Source: Flavobacterium cheniae (GTDB lineage: Bacteria; Bacteroidota; Bacteroidia; Flavobacteriales; Flavobacteriaceae). Taken from it: 64,000 nucleotides of DNA. The notes below the pieces were generated by a model. It worked only from the letters and a program-made list of their open reading frames with translations, had not been told where the DNA came from and made no database searches. Both the position numbers and the translations under genes were made by a program. Position 1 is the first letter of the stretch. Each line of letters opens with the position of its first letter. The DNA lies in the NCBI RefSeq assembly GCF_004363695.1, contig NZ_SNZC01000001.1, positions 944,950 through 1,008,949 on the forward strand. Reading direction: 5' to 3'. This document shows positions 33,374 to 41,853 of the stretch, piece after piece.

Positions 33374-35005
33374 TTATTTCTCAATCTCTTTCAAAGAATC
33401 CATTTTCTTATGAGCTAAGAATCCTTTAATATCTTCAAAATGTTCTTTTACTCGTTTGTGTCCAAATTCGAATACTTTTTCAGCTAAACCGTCTAAGAAA
33501 TCACGATCGTGAGATACTAAGATTAAAGTTCCGTCAAAATCACGTAAAGCATCTTTGATGATGTCTTTGGTTTTCATATCTAAGTGATTCGTTGGCTCAT
33601 CCAGAATCAGAACATTCACTGGTTCTAATAATAATTTAATCATAGCCAAACGCGTTTTTTCTCCTCCAGAAAGCACTTTTACTTTCTTTTGAATATCGTC
33701 TCCTTTGAACATGAACGCGCCTAATAAATCTTTGATTTTCGTACGTACATCACCAACAGCAATTTGGTCAATCGTTTCAAAAATGGTCATTTCTCCATCT
33801 AACAATGAGGCTTGGTTTTGTGCAAAATACCCAATTTGAGCATTGTGCCCTACTTCTAACTTTCCTTCAAAATCAATTTCGCCCATAATCGCTTTAATCA
33901 TGGTTGATTTTCCTTCTCCATTTTTCCCAACTAAAGCTACTTTTTGACCACGCTCGATAACCATATTGGCATCTTTGAACACCACATGATCACCATACGT
34001 TTTTGATAAACCTTCTACAACAACTGGATATTGCCCAGAACGTGGTGAAGGTGGAAATTTTAATTTCAATGCCGAAGTGTCAATTTCGTCAACTTCAATT
34101 GGAACAATTTTTTCCAACATTTTTACACGCGATTGAACCGATTCTGTTTTTGAGAAAGTTCCTCTAAAACGATCAATAAATGCTTGATTTTCTGCTATGA
34201 ATTTTTGTTGTTCGTCGTAAGCTTTTTGTTGGTGAATTCTTCTATCTTTTCGCAATTCTAAATATTCAGAATATACGGCTTTGTAATCGTAAATTCGCCC
34301 CATTGTAACTTCAATAGTACGATTGGTAATATTATCAACAAAGGTTTTATCGTGGGAAATTACCATAACCGCTTTTGCCTGATTGATTAAGAAATCCTCT
34401 AACCATTGAATACTTTCGATATCCATGTGATTCGTAGGCTCATCTAACAAAATTAAATCGGGTTTTTTCAAAAGGATTTTTGCTAATTCAATTCGCATTC
34501 TCCAACCTCCAGAAAATTCGGAAGTTTGTCTCGTAAAATCTTCACGTTCAAAACCTAAACCTTTTAATACTTTTTCAACTTCCGCTTCATAATTTACTTC
34601 TTCAATCGAATAGAATTTTTCAGATAATTCTGAAACGCGTTCAATCAATTTCATGTACTCATCACTTTCATAATCGGTACGAATCGTTAATTGCTCATTG
34701 ATATCGTCAATTTCTTTCTTCATGTTCAATACATCAGCAAACGCTTTTGATGTTTCTTCCATCACGGTACAATCATCAGAAGTTAGCAAATGCTGTGGTA
34801 AATAAGCAATTACAGCATCACTTGGCGCCGAAATTACACCACGAGTAGGTTTGTTTTCTCCGGCAACAATTTTTAAAAGCGTAGATTTTCCTGCACCATT
34901 TTTACCCATTAAGGCAATCTTATCATTTTCATTAATGGCAAAAGTTACTTCGCTAAAAAGAGTGGTTCCGCCAAATTCTACGGCGATGTCGTTTACTGTA
35001 ATCAT
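33374..35005 (-). CDS. ABC-F family ATP-binding protein (543 aa)
   Basis: Two ABC domains without membrane segments are separated by a linker with EQQKFIAENQAFIDRFRGTFSKTESVQSR. Walker A motifs are GKNGAGKST (about 35-43) and GKNGEGKST (about 350); signatures are SGGWRMRIELAKILL and LSGGEKTRLAM; Walker B motifs are LLDEPTNHMD and ILDEPTNHLD. The size and linker fit the YbiT/EttA-like branch acting on ribosomes. It differs from the Uup-like protein at 7904-9766 in lacking the long C-terminal coiled coil. Its leader holds the 14-bp tandem repeats at 35013-35054. Confidence 0.92.
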   Translation of the reverse strand: MITVNDIAVEFGGTTLFSEVTFAINENDKIALMGKNGAGKSTLLKIVAGENKPTRGVISAPSDAVIAYLPQHLLTSDDCTVMEETSKAFADVLNMKKEIDDINEQLTIRTDYESDEYMKLIERVSELSEKFYSIEEVNYEAEVEKVLKGLGFEREDFTRQTSEFSGGWRMRIELAKILLKKPDLILLDEPTNHMDIESIQWLEDFLINQAKAVMVISHDKTFVDNITNRTIEVTMGRIYDYKAVYSEYLELRKDRRIHQQKAYDEQQKFIAENQAFIDRFRGTFSKTESVQSRVKMLEKIVPIEVDEIDTSALKLKFPPSPRSGQYPVVVEGLSKTYGDHVVFKDANMVIERGQKVALVGKNGEGKSTMIKAIMGEIDFEGKLEVGHNAQIGYFAQNQASLLDGEMTIFETIDQIAVGDVRTKIKDLLGAFMFKGDDIQKKVKVLSGGEKTRLAMIKLLLEPVNVLILDEPTNHLDMKTKDIIKDALRDFDGTLILVSHDRDFLDGLAEKVFEFGHKRVKEHFEDIKGFLAHKKMDSLKEIEK

Positions 35006-35012
35006 TTTTTAA

Positions 35013-35054
35013 AGTAAAAAGTTATAAGTAAAAAGTTAAAAGTAAAAAGTTAAA
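35013..35054. repeat. Three tandem 14-bp repeats (AGTAAAAAGTTAAA)
   Basis: Three adjoining copies of AGTAAAAAGTTAwA (the first has TATA at its end) begin 7 bases before the ATG of the minus-strand ABC-F gene. The array then changes to AGTCTTTTTACT. It lies in the 194-base spacer between divergent genes, which otherwise holds promoters only. Confidence 0.75.
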
Positions 35055-35199
35055 AGTCTTTTTACTGAAATTTTTGAAGGTGCAAAGATAACTTTAAAAT
35101 TCAGATTTTGGAATGCTGTAAACACATTTCATAAAATATAGTTAAGTTTTAGTCATACCAATAGAAATCTACTATTTTTACGTTTTAAAATTCACTAAA

Positions 35200-37320
35200 A
35201 TGAAAATCAAAACTTTACTTTTATTTTCAGCATTAACAGGTGCTGTTTCCATGCATTCACAAGATAAAAACAAAACTATTATGAATCCGTTTTTTGAAAC
35301 GTATACCACGCCTTATCAAGTTCCTCCATTTGATTTAATTAAAAATGAACATTTTAAACCTGCCATTCTAGAGGGAATCAAAAAACAAGAAGCTGAAATC
35401 AATTCGATTATTTCGAACAAAGAAAAACCAACGTTTGACAACACGGTTTTAGCTATGGAAAACTCGGGAAAATTATTAGCAAGAGTTAGTACTGTGTTCT
35501 ATAATTTAAATAGTGCGAATACCAACGAAGAAATTCAGGCGATTGCAAAAGAATTAGCTCCAAAATTATCAGCACACAATGATAATATATATTTGAATGA
35601 TGCTTTATTTAAAAGAGTAAAAGTCGTTTGGGACAACCAAAAGAATTTCAAATTGAACAAAGAACAAGCTAAAATCTTAGAAAATTTGTATAAAAACTTC
35701 GTACGAAGCGGTGCCAACCTTTCAGAAGAAAACAAAAAACGATTGAGAGAAATCAACTCTGAAATGGCTGTTGCTACTTTAAAATACGGACAAAATATTC
35801 TAGCCGAAACGAATTCGTACGAATTAGTAATTTCTGATAAAACCGATTTATCGGGATTACCAAACGAACTTATTGAAACCGCAGCTGCTGATGCAAAAGC
35901 AAAAGGAAAAGCTGGAAAATGGGTATTTACTTTATCAAATTCAAGTGTGATGCCATTTTTACAATACAGTTCAAATAGAAAATTACGTCAGGAAATTTGG
36001 AATGCTTACCAAATGAGAGCTAACAATGGAAACGACAAAGACAACAAATCATTAGCAATCAAAATTGCAAATTTAAGAGGCGAAAAAGCACGTCTTTTAG
36101 GATATGCTACTCATGCTGATTATGTCTTGGAAAAATCGATGGCTAAAAATCCAGAAACAGCTAACAAATTATTGAATGATTTATGGATTCCAGCTTTAAA
36201 TATGGCAAATAAAGAAGCTGCTGATATTCAAAAAATGATGCAAAAAGAAGGTATTAATGAACCTGTTCAACCTTATGACTGGAGATATTATACCGAAAAA
36301 ATCAGAAAAGAACGTTTTGATTTAGACGAACAAGAAATGAAACCTTATTTCAGTTTGGAAAAAACAAGAGAAGGTGTTTTTACCGTTTGTAAAAATTTAT
36401 ATGGATTACAATTCAAACAGTTAAACAATGTTCCAAAATACCACGAAGACGTTACCGTTTGGGAAGTAACAGAAGCTAACGGAAGTCACGTTGGAATTTT
36501 ATACATGGATTTTCACCCAAGAACTTCAAAAAGAGGTGGCGCTTGGATGACTTCATACCGAACTCAAAAAATGGAAAACGGAAAACGTGTAGCTCCTGTA
36601 GTTTCTATTGTATGTAATTTCACAAAACCAACAGAAAATGCTCCAGCTTTATTAACTTTCGATGAAGTGAGTACATTTTTCCATGAATTTGGACACGCTT
36701 TACACGGATTATTATCAAATGTTACTTATGAAAGTTTAGCAGGAACAAGTGTTCCAAGAGATTTTGTTGAATTACCATCGCAAATTATGGAAAACTGGGC
36801 TGCCGAACCAGAAGTAATGAAAATGTATGCAAAACATTATAAAACAGGCGAAGTGATTCCAAATGCGTTGATTGAAAAAATGCAAAAGGCTGGAACATTT
36901 GATCAAGGGTTTGTTACTACAGAATATTTAGCGGCTTCACTTTTAGATATGCAATATCACACTCAAAAAGGAAACATTACTATTGATGCTGAAACGTTTG
37001 AGAAAGAAGCAATGAACAAAATTAATTTACCAAGCACAATTATTCCTAGATACAGAAGTACGTATTTCAACCACATTTTTGCTGGAGGTTATTCGGCTGG
37101 ATATTATAGTTATATTTGGTCAGGCGTATTAGATACCGATGCTTTTGAAGTTTTTAAAATTAATGGATTATTCAATTCAGATTATGCAAAATCGTTTAGA
37201 AAAAACGTTTTAGAAAAAGGTGGAACTGAAGATCCAATGGAATTATACAAAAGCTTCAAAGGTGCAGAACCAAGTGTGGAACCACTGTTAAGAAAAAGAG
37301 GTTTAGACCAAGTAAAATAA
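35200..37320 (+). CDS. M3 family metallopeptidase (peptidyl-dipeptidase Dcp-like), secreted
   Basis: The 706-residue protein has a signal peptide (MKIKTLLLFSALTGAVSMHSQ) and the M3 zinc motif HEFGHALHG, with His495, Glu496 and His499. The later zinc ligand Glu lies in the PSQIMENWAAEP stretch. YDWRYYTEKIR and FDQGFVTTEYLAASLLDMQYH are characteristic of the Dcp/OpdA branch. Such enzymes cut dipeptides or oligopeptides. Export suggests a periplasmic role in peptide use. A TATTTTTA -7 box is at 35173-35180 and the gene ends in a strong terminator. Confidence 0.93.
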   Translation: MKIKTLLLFSALTGAVSMHSQDKNKTIMNPFFETYTTPYQVPPFDLIKNEHFKPAILEGIKKQEAEINSIISNKEKPTFDNTVLAMENSGKLLARVSTVFYNLNSANTNEEIQAIAKELAPKLSAHNDNIYLNDALFKRVKVVWDNQKNFKLNKEQAKILENLYKNFVRSGANLSEENKKRLREINSEMAVATLKYGQNILAETNSYELVISDKTDLSGLPNELIETAAADAKAKGKAGKWVFTLSNSSVMPFLQYSSNRKLRQEIWNAYQMRANNGNDKDNKSLAIKIANLRGEKARLLGYATHADYVLEKSMAKNPETANKLLNDLWIPALNMANKEAADIQKMMQKEGINEPVQPYDWRYYTEKIRKERFDLDEQEMKPYFSLEKTREGVFTVCKNLYGLQFKQLNNVPKYHEDVTVWEVTEANGSHVGILYMDFHPRTSKRGGAWMTSYRTQKMENGKRVAPVVSIVCNFTKPTENAPALLTFDEVSTFFHEFGHALHGLLSNVTYESLAGTSVPRDFVELPSQIMENWAAEPEVMKMYAKHYKTGEVIPNALIEKMQKAGTFDQGFVTTEYLAASLLDMQYHTQKGNITIDAETFEKEAMNKINLPSTIIPRYRSTYFNHIFAGGYSAGYYSYIWSGVLDTDAFEVFKINGLFNSDYAKSFRKNVLEKGGTEDPMELYKSFKGAEPSVEPLLRKRGLDQVK

Positions 37321-37326
37321 AACCAA

Positions 37327-37352
37327 AAAGCTCCTGAATTTTCAGGAGCTTT
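37327..37352 (+). terminator. Terminator after the M3 peptidase gene
   Basis: A perfect 11-bp stem (AAAGCTCCTGA / TCAGGAGCTTT) around ATTT is followed by TTG and then a T run. Confidence 0.85.
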
Positions 37353-37375
37353 GTTTTTTAATATATTGAGGAAGT

Positions 37376-37594
37376 TTACAAACTCATCCTAAATTCCTCT
37401 AAAACTGGACTGATTTTTCCATAATAACGTTCGTCTACAAATAATTCTACTGCTAAATCAGAAGAACCAAATCCAGCCATACGAGCCGATTGTAAGTTAT
37501 CCTTTTTTACTACTTCAACTCCAACAGCTTCTATTTTTTGTTTCAATGCTTCAGCAAGAATTTCACTTCCCGAAAATACTTTCATTATTCCCAT
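37376..37594 (-). CDS. DUF2007 domain protein, 72 aa
   Basis: The 72 residues MGIMKVFSGSEILAEALKQK and so on have the DUF2007 form (short alpha-beta protein of the GlnB-like size, often called putative signal transducing protein). VFSGSEILAEALKQKIEAVGVEVVKKD and LFVDERYYGKISPVLEEF are the conserved blocks. It starts 13 bases after the DEAD-like gene on the same strand. Function is unknown. Confidence 0.82.
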   Translation of the reverse strand: MGIMKVFSGSEILAEALKQKIEAVGVEVVKKDNLQSARMAGFGSSDLAVELFVDERYYGKISPVLEEFRMSL

Positions 37595-37607
37595 AACTAT
37601 CTATAAT

Positions 37608-38222
37608 TTATTCTTCTGATTCGAAGAAAAGTGGCTCAATCATTATTCTATCAGCTAAAATTTCTACTCTTTCAGTAATTTGAGAACAGAAGAATAAACG
37701 CTGTGTTTTTTCAGCACTCATTGACAGCCTTTGTATAATTGAATCTTCGCGTTTACGCAACATTTCTTCTACATCATCCACCACAAACATTTTAATGGTG
37801 TTCATATTAAATCCTGCTGATGAAAACATTTCATTTATACGAATTGGCGTTCCAATTAAGACGTCCATTCCTAATGAAATTTGGTTTTTATCGTAATCCA
37901 TATCGCCTTTTTCATGCACTCCAAAAACACGTAAATTTGTGTAATGGTTTAGTTTTTTGAATTGCTCAACAGCTTCCAAAACTTTTTCTTTATCCTGAAC
38001 CAAAACCAGAGCACGTGTACTTTCACCCACTGGTTTTTCCATTCTTTGAATTACATTCAATAAAATTGTAGTGGTTTTTCCAGAACCGTTTGGCGATTGA
38101 ATAACCGCATCAACACCACTTTTAATGGTTGAAAATGTTTCTTGTTGTAACTCATTCGCTTCAATAAAGTCGTTTTCAATTAACGCTTTCTGAAGGTTGG
38201 GGTTTATTTTTTTTAATTGCAT
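37608..38222 (-). CDS. Single-domain DEAD-like helicase fragment (204 aa)
   Basis: The 204-residue protein covers only the first RecA-like domain of DEAD-box helicases. A Q-motif-like LQQETFSTIKSG, Walker A SPNGSGKTT (43-51) and LIGTPIRI (motif Ib) are present, but the DEAD box is VVDDVEEML. Motifs of the second domain (HRxGR and so on) are missing; the frame ends with EPLFFESEE. No sign of a frameshift to a downstream second half is visible. It is not a full helicase; it may be an adapter, a cold-shock relative or a remnant. It is upstream of DUF2007. Confidence 0.75.
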   Translation of the reverse strand: MQLKKINPNLQKALIENDFIEANELQQETFSTIKSGVDAVIQSPNGSGKTTTILLNVIQRMEKPVGESTRALVLVQDKEKVLEAVEQFKKLNHYTNLRVFGVHEKGDMDYDKNQISLGMDVLIGTPIRINEMFSSAGFNMNTIKMFVVDDVEEMLRKREDSIIQRLSMSAEKTQRLFFCSQITERVEILADRIMIEPLFFESEE

Positions 38223-38228
38223 TTTTTA

Positions 38229-38292
38229 TAGCTGTAAGCCATAAGCGATAAGCCATAAGCAACTTAATGCCTTTGCCTAATGCTTAAAGCAT
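38229..38292. repeat. Interspersed repeat (TAAGCCATAAGC twice) with palindrome
   Basis: TAAGCCATAAGC occurs at 38235-38246 and 38249-38260, then TAATGCCTTTGCCTAATGC and TGCTTTAAGCA-like (TGCTTAAAGCA) at 38281-38291. It fills the spacer between the DEAD-like gene and the NtrC-like gene. Confidence 0.55.
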
Positions 38293-38295
38293 TAT

Positions 38296-39459
38296 TTATT
38301 TACTCGCAAATAATTGCACGTCTTGTTCCGAAATTTCGCTTCCTCCTAAAATAATTAGACGTTCTACCACATTTCGTAACTCACGGATATTTCCGGTCCA
38401 ATCGTATTCTTGTAATAGTTTTATAGCTGACTTGGAAAAACTTTTCACAGCATTTCCTTGTTCTGAAGCAATTTTAGAAGCAAAATGCTCTATTAACTCT
38501 GGAATATCATCTCTTCTATCATTTAAAGCCGGAACTTTGATTAAAATTACTGCTAAACGATGATATAAATCTTCTCTGAATCTTCCTTCTTCAATTTCCT
38601 TTTTTAAATCTTTATTGGTAGCTGCAACCACACGAACATTTACTTTAATGTCTTTGTCTGCTCCTACTCTTTGAATTAAATTTTCTTGTAACGCACGTAA
38701 AACTTTAGCCTGAGCAGACAAACTCATATCGCCAATCTCATCTAAGAAAATAGTTCCGCCATCAGCCGCTTCGAATTTTCCAGCTCTGTCTTTTACAGCT
38801 GAAGTAAAAGCGCCTTTAACGTGACCAAATAATTCACTTTCAATCAATTCTGACGGAATAGCAGCACAGTTTACTTCTATTATAGGAGCAGATGAACGCT
38901 CGCTTCTTTCATGTAATTGATGCGCAACTAATTCTTTTCCAGTTCCGTTTGGACCTGTGATTAAAACTCGGGCATCAGTTGGGGCGACTTTATCAATCAT
39001 CGTTTTAATATGATTGATGGCTTCGCTATTTCCTATCATTTCATAGTTTTTAGAGACTTTCTTTTTCAAGATTTTGTTCTCTACTACTAATTGTTTTTTA
39101 TCTAATGCATTTCGAACCGTATTTAATAGACGATTTAAATCGGGTGGTTTTGAAATGTAATCAAACGCACCTAAACGCATGGTATTAATTGCTGTTTCCA
39201 AATCGCCATGACCAGAAATCATGACCATTGGAATTTCAGGTTTGATTTTTTTTACGGCTTCTAACACCTCAACACCGTCCATTTTTGGCATTTTGATGTC
39301 ACATAGAATTAAGTCATAATCTTCATTTTTGACTTTTTCAATTCCTTGCAAACCGTCTTCCGCTTCTTCAACTTTGTACGAATCATTTTCTTCGGAAAGT
39401 ATTTTAGTCAATACTCTTCGAATAGCTGCTTCGTCTTCTATGATAAGGATTTTACTCAT
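38296..39459 (-). CDS. Sigma-54 interacting response regulator, NtrC type, without HTH domain
   Basis: The 387-residue protein has an N-terminal receiver domain (LILCDIKMPKMDG, Asp54) and a sigma-54 AAA+ domain with Walker A GPNGTGKEL and ELFGHVKGAFTSA. This is the loop that contacts sigma-54, here GAFTSA instead of the usual GAFTGA. RALQENLIQRVGADKDIKVNVRVVAATN and the arginine finger region are present. After NIRELRNVVERLIILGGSEI it stops at DVQLFASK, without a Fis-type DNA-binding helix-turn-helix. It must act from solution or through a partner. The gene is followed downstream by repeats, and no kinase adjoins. Confidence 0.92.
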   Translation of the reverse strand: MSKILIIEDEAAIRRVLTKILSEENDSYKVEEAEDGLQGIEKVKNEDYDLILCDIKMPKMDGVEVLEAVKKIKPEIPMVMISGHGDLETAINTMRLGAFDYISKPPDLNRLLNTVRNALDKKQLVVENKILKKKVSKNYEMIGNSEAINHIKTMIDKVAPTDARVLITGPNGTGKELVAHQLHERSERSSAPIIEVNCAAIPSELIESELFGHVKGAFTSAVKDRAGKFEAADGGTIFLDEIGDMSLSAQAKVLRALQENLIQRVGADKDIKVNVRVVAATNKDLKKEIEEGRFREDLYHRLAVILIKVPALNDRRDDIPELIEHFASKIASEQGNAVKSFSKSAIKLLQEYDWTGNIRELRNVVERLIILGGSEISEQDVQLFASK

Positions 39460-39474
39460 TATTATGTGTTGGCT

Positions 39475-40773
39475 TTAATATTTCAACCATTTATATAATT
39501 CTTTCCAAGTTGGTTTTTTTCCGTACATTAAAATACCTACTCGGTAGATTTTTGCCGCAAACCAGACTACAAAGATAAACGTTCCGTACAATAAAACTAC
39601 AGAAAGTGCTAATTGCCATAATGGCACTCCAAAAGGAATACGCATTAGCATTACAATTGGCGATGTTAATGGTATTAAAGAGAAGACAACTGCTACTGTT
39701 CCGTGAGGATCATTCATAACCGTTAAAAACCCAACATAAACCGCTAACATTAATGGCATTATGATTGGCATTAAAAACTGTTGCGAATCGGTTTCTGAAT
39801 CTACTGCAGCACCAATAGCGGCATAAAACGAACTGTATAAAAAGTAACCTCCAATGAAGAAAACTACAAATGAAATTAAAATTGAAGCCACTGGGATTTC
39901 GTTCATATATAAATGAATTTGATCCATGAAATTTGTTGCTACTTCTGCTTGTTCGGCTGTAATTTGCGATGTAGCCACCGCTTCTTGATTGCCTCCAATA
40001 AAGAAAGAAGCACCAATCATGATAGCACCGCCAAGTACAATCCAAATTAAAAATTGTAAAATTCCAGCTAATGATGTTCCAATGATTTTACCCATCATTA
40101 ATTTGAAGGGTTTTACCGAAGAAATGATAATTTCGATAATACGATTCGTTTTTTCTTCAATTACACTTCGCATTACCATGTTTCCGTAGATAATGATAAA
40201 CATCATGATTAAATATCCGAAAGCGAAACCAATAGCAATTTTAATTTCATTTAAGAATTTTAATCCATCTTCACCAGAAAATTTTGCAAACTGAACTTCC
40301 GATTTGATTTTAGCTTTTTCAATAGTATCAGCATTTAATCCTAACTTTTCTAAATTTTCTTTGTTTAACTTGGCATCGATAGTTCTTTGCAAAGCCATTA
40401 AGAAATCCATTTTTGGACTATCATCTGAAATATAAGTCGTTTTAGTGGCTAATTCTTCAATATTTTTCACTTCTGGAACATAAATTAATCCTTCAAATGC
40501 ATTACTTGAAGAATCTTTTGCCTTATCATATGACAAATTAGAAAGATTCACATATTTAATATCTTCTGAATCTTTAAAATCGTTAACAAACACACTGGCT
40601 CTATCGTGAACTCCAATTGTTTTTACTTCGCCTTTATTTACACTGGATAAATAAGCAATAAAAAAGGTCATTCCCACAATCAATAACGGACCTAAAAAAG
40701 TCATTACGATAAATGATTTATTGCGCACTTTTGCAATAAATTCTCTTTTGATAATTAAAGATAATACGCTCAT
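39475..40773 (-). CDS. ABC exporter permease (NatB-like)
   Basis: The 432-residue protein opens MSVLSLIIKREFIAKVRNKSFIVMTFLGPLLIVGMTFFIAYLSSV and has a first membrane helix. A periplasmic domain of about 130 residues and a further six to seven membrane segments follow, with MVMRSVIEEKTNRIIEIIISSVKPFKLMMGKI typical of ABC-2 permeases (NatB/YhaP). It pairs with the ATPase encoded 2 bases upstream. In Bacillus the NatAB pair is a Na+ exporter; here the substrate is unproven. Confidence 0.9.
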   Translation of the reverse strand: MSVLSLIIKREFIAKVRNKSFIVMTFLGPLLIVGMTFFIAYLSSVNKGEVKTIGVHDRASVFVNDFKDSEDIKYVNLSNLSYDKAKDSSSNAFEGLIYVPEVKNIEELATKTTYISDDSPKMDFLMALQRTIDAKLNKENLEKLGLNADTIEKAKIKSEVQFAKFSGEDGLKFLNEIKIAIGFAFGYLIMMFIIIYGNMVMRSVIEEKTNRIIEIIISSVKPFKLMMGKIIGTSLAGILQFLIWIVLGGAIMIGASFFIGGNQEAVATSQITAEQAEVATNFMDQIHLYMNEIPVASILISFVVFFIGGYFLYSSFYAAIGAAVDSETDSQQFLMPIIMPLMLAVYVGFLTVMNDPHGTVAVVFSLIPLTSPIVMLMRIPFGVPLWQLALSVVLLYGTFIFVVWFAAKIYRVGILMYGKKPTWKELYKWLKY

Positions 40774-40775
40774 AA

Positions 40776-41696
40776 TTATTGACTAACGGTTTGAATGAAT
40801 ATATCGTTTACACTTGGAATTTTCTCAACAAAATGTGTCACTTGACCAAATTGAGTTAGGATTGAAAGTAATTCGTTTGAATTGTACTGCCCTAAATGCA
40901 CTTCTAATTTTAAATCATCGTTTAGCGATTTGAAATTGGTTTGATTTAAAGTGAATTTATGTGTTAGTTGCAACATTAAACCTTCAATATTATTAGTAAC
41001 GATTCCCACTTGGAACGTATTCGTACGGTGTTGGCGTTTTACATCTTCTAACTTTCCTTCGATTAATTTATTCGATTTGTGAATTAATGCAATGTAATCG
41101 CACATTTCTTCTACTGACTCCATTCGGTGAGTAGAGAAAATTACAGATGTTCCTTTTTTATTTAATTCGATGATTTCGTCTTTAATTAAATTCGCATTAA
41201 CTGGGTCGAAACCTGAGAACGGCTCATCTAAAATCAACAATTTAGGATTATGCAATACGGTAACCACAAACTGAATTTTTTGCGCCATTCCTTTTGAAAG
41301 TTCCTGAATTTTCTTGTCCCACCAACCTTGAATTTCTAATTTTTCAAACCAGTACTTCAATTGTTTTTTAGCCTCAGCTTCTGGCATTCCTTTAAGTTGA
41401 GCCAAATACAAACACTGCTCGCCTACTTTCATGGTTTTGTACAAACCGCGTTCTTCGGGCATATAACCAATATATTGTACATGTTCAGGCTTTAACTTTT
41501 CTCCATCTAAAAGCACCACACCACTATCTGGCATGGTAATTTGATTAATGATACGAATAAGCGATGTTTTTCCGGCACCATTTGGACCTAAAAGTCCGTA
41601 GATACTTCCTTTAGGAACTTGTAGCGAAACATTATTAAGTGCCGTATAATTGCCATATTGTTTAACTACATTTTGTACTTCGAGAATATTGCTCAT
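40776..41696 (-). CDS. ABC exporter ATP-binding protein (NatA-like)
   Basis: The 306-residue ATPase has Walker A GPNGAGKT (37-44), signature LSKGMAQKIQFVVTVLHNP and Walker B LLILDEPFSGFDPVN. The C-terminal extension of about 80 residues ends DIFIQTVSQ, as in YhaQ/NatA. It begins 2 bases before the permease gene. A clear GTAACAA-N15-ACTAAT element (41720-41747) is the only promoter-like signal upstream, directly following a terminator. Confidence 0.92.
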   Translation of the reverse strand: MSNILEVQNVVKQYGNYTALNNVSLQVPKGSIYGLLGPNGAGKTSLIRIINQITMPDSGVVLLDGEKLKPEHVQYIGYMPEERGLYKTMKVGEQCLYLAQLKGMPEAEAKKQLKYWFEKLEIQGWWDKKIQELSKGMAQKIQFVVTVLHNPKLLILDEPFSGFDPVNANLIKDEIIELNKKGTSVIFSTHRMESVEEMCDYIALIHKSNKLIEGKLEDVKRQHRTNTFQVGIVTNNIEGLMLQLTHKFTLNQTNFKSLNDDLKLEVHLGQYNSNELLSILTQFGQVTHFVEKIPSVNDIFIQTVSQ

Positions 41697-41719
41697 AAAT
41701 TGAGTGATTTTGTTTATTT

Positions 41720-41747
41720 ATTAGTAGCAAAAAGTGGAATTTGTTAC
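41720..41747 (-). promoter_or_regulatory. GTAACAA-N15-ACTAAT promoter-like element (site B) for natAB
   Basis: On the minus strand GTAACAA starts at 41747 and ACTAAT ends at 41720. The site shares GTAACAAATTCC and GCTACT-type words with site A (10903). It starts exactly where the T-run of a terminator hairpin (41746-41781) ends, and the natA ATG at 41696 follows 24 bases later. There is no TAnnTTTG box. Confidence 0.6.
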
Positions 41748-41781
41748 AAAAAAAACCCACCCTTTATTGCTAAAGGATGGG
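41746..41781 (-). terminator. Second terminator downstream of dnaJ
   Basis: On the minus strand CCCATCCTTTA pairs with TAAAGGGTGGG (one mismatch or wobble) around GCAA, followed by eight T residues. It shields natAB from dnaJ transcription. Confidence 0.75.
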
Positions 41782-41794
41782 AAAAATTGCTATG

Positions 41795-41830
41795 AAAAAG
41801 AAAAACTCACTCTCCTAAGAAAGTGAGTTT
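41795..41830 (-). terminator. First terminator downstream of dnaJ
   Basis: On the minus strand AAACTCACT pairs with AGTGAGTTT around a 10-base loop, followed by TTCTTTTT, about 24 bases after the dnaJ stop codon. Confidence 0.8.
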
Positions 41831-41853
41831 CAAATGTATTAATATTTATTTAA

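Noticed and set aside
33374..35005. ABC-F protein considered as an antibiotic-resistance (ARE) factor
   Set aside because: The linker and length fit housekeeping-type members, and there is no resistance gene nearby.
35013..35054. Tandem array considered as a CRISPR
   Set aside because: The units are 14 bp, adjoining and without spacers, so it is not a CRISPR.
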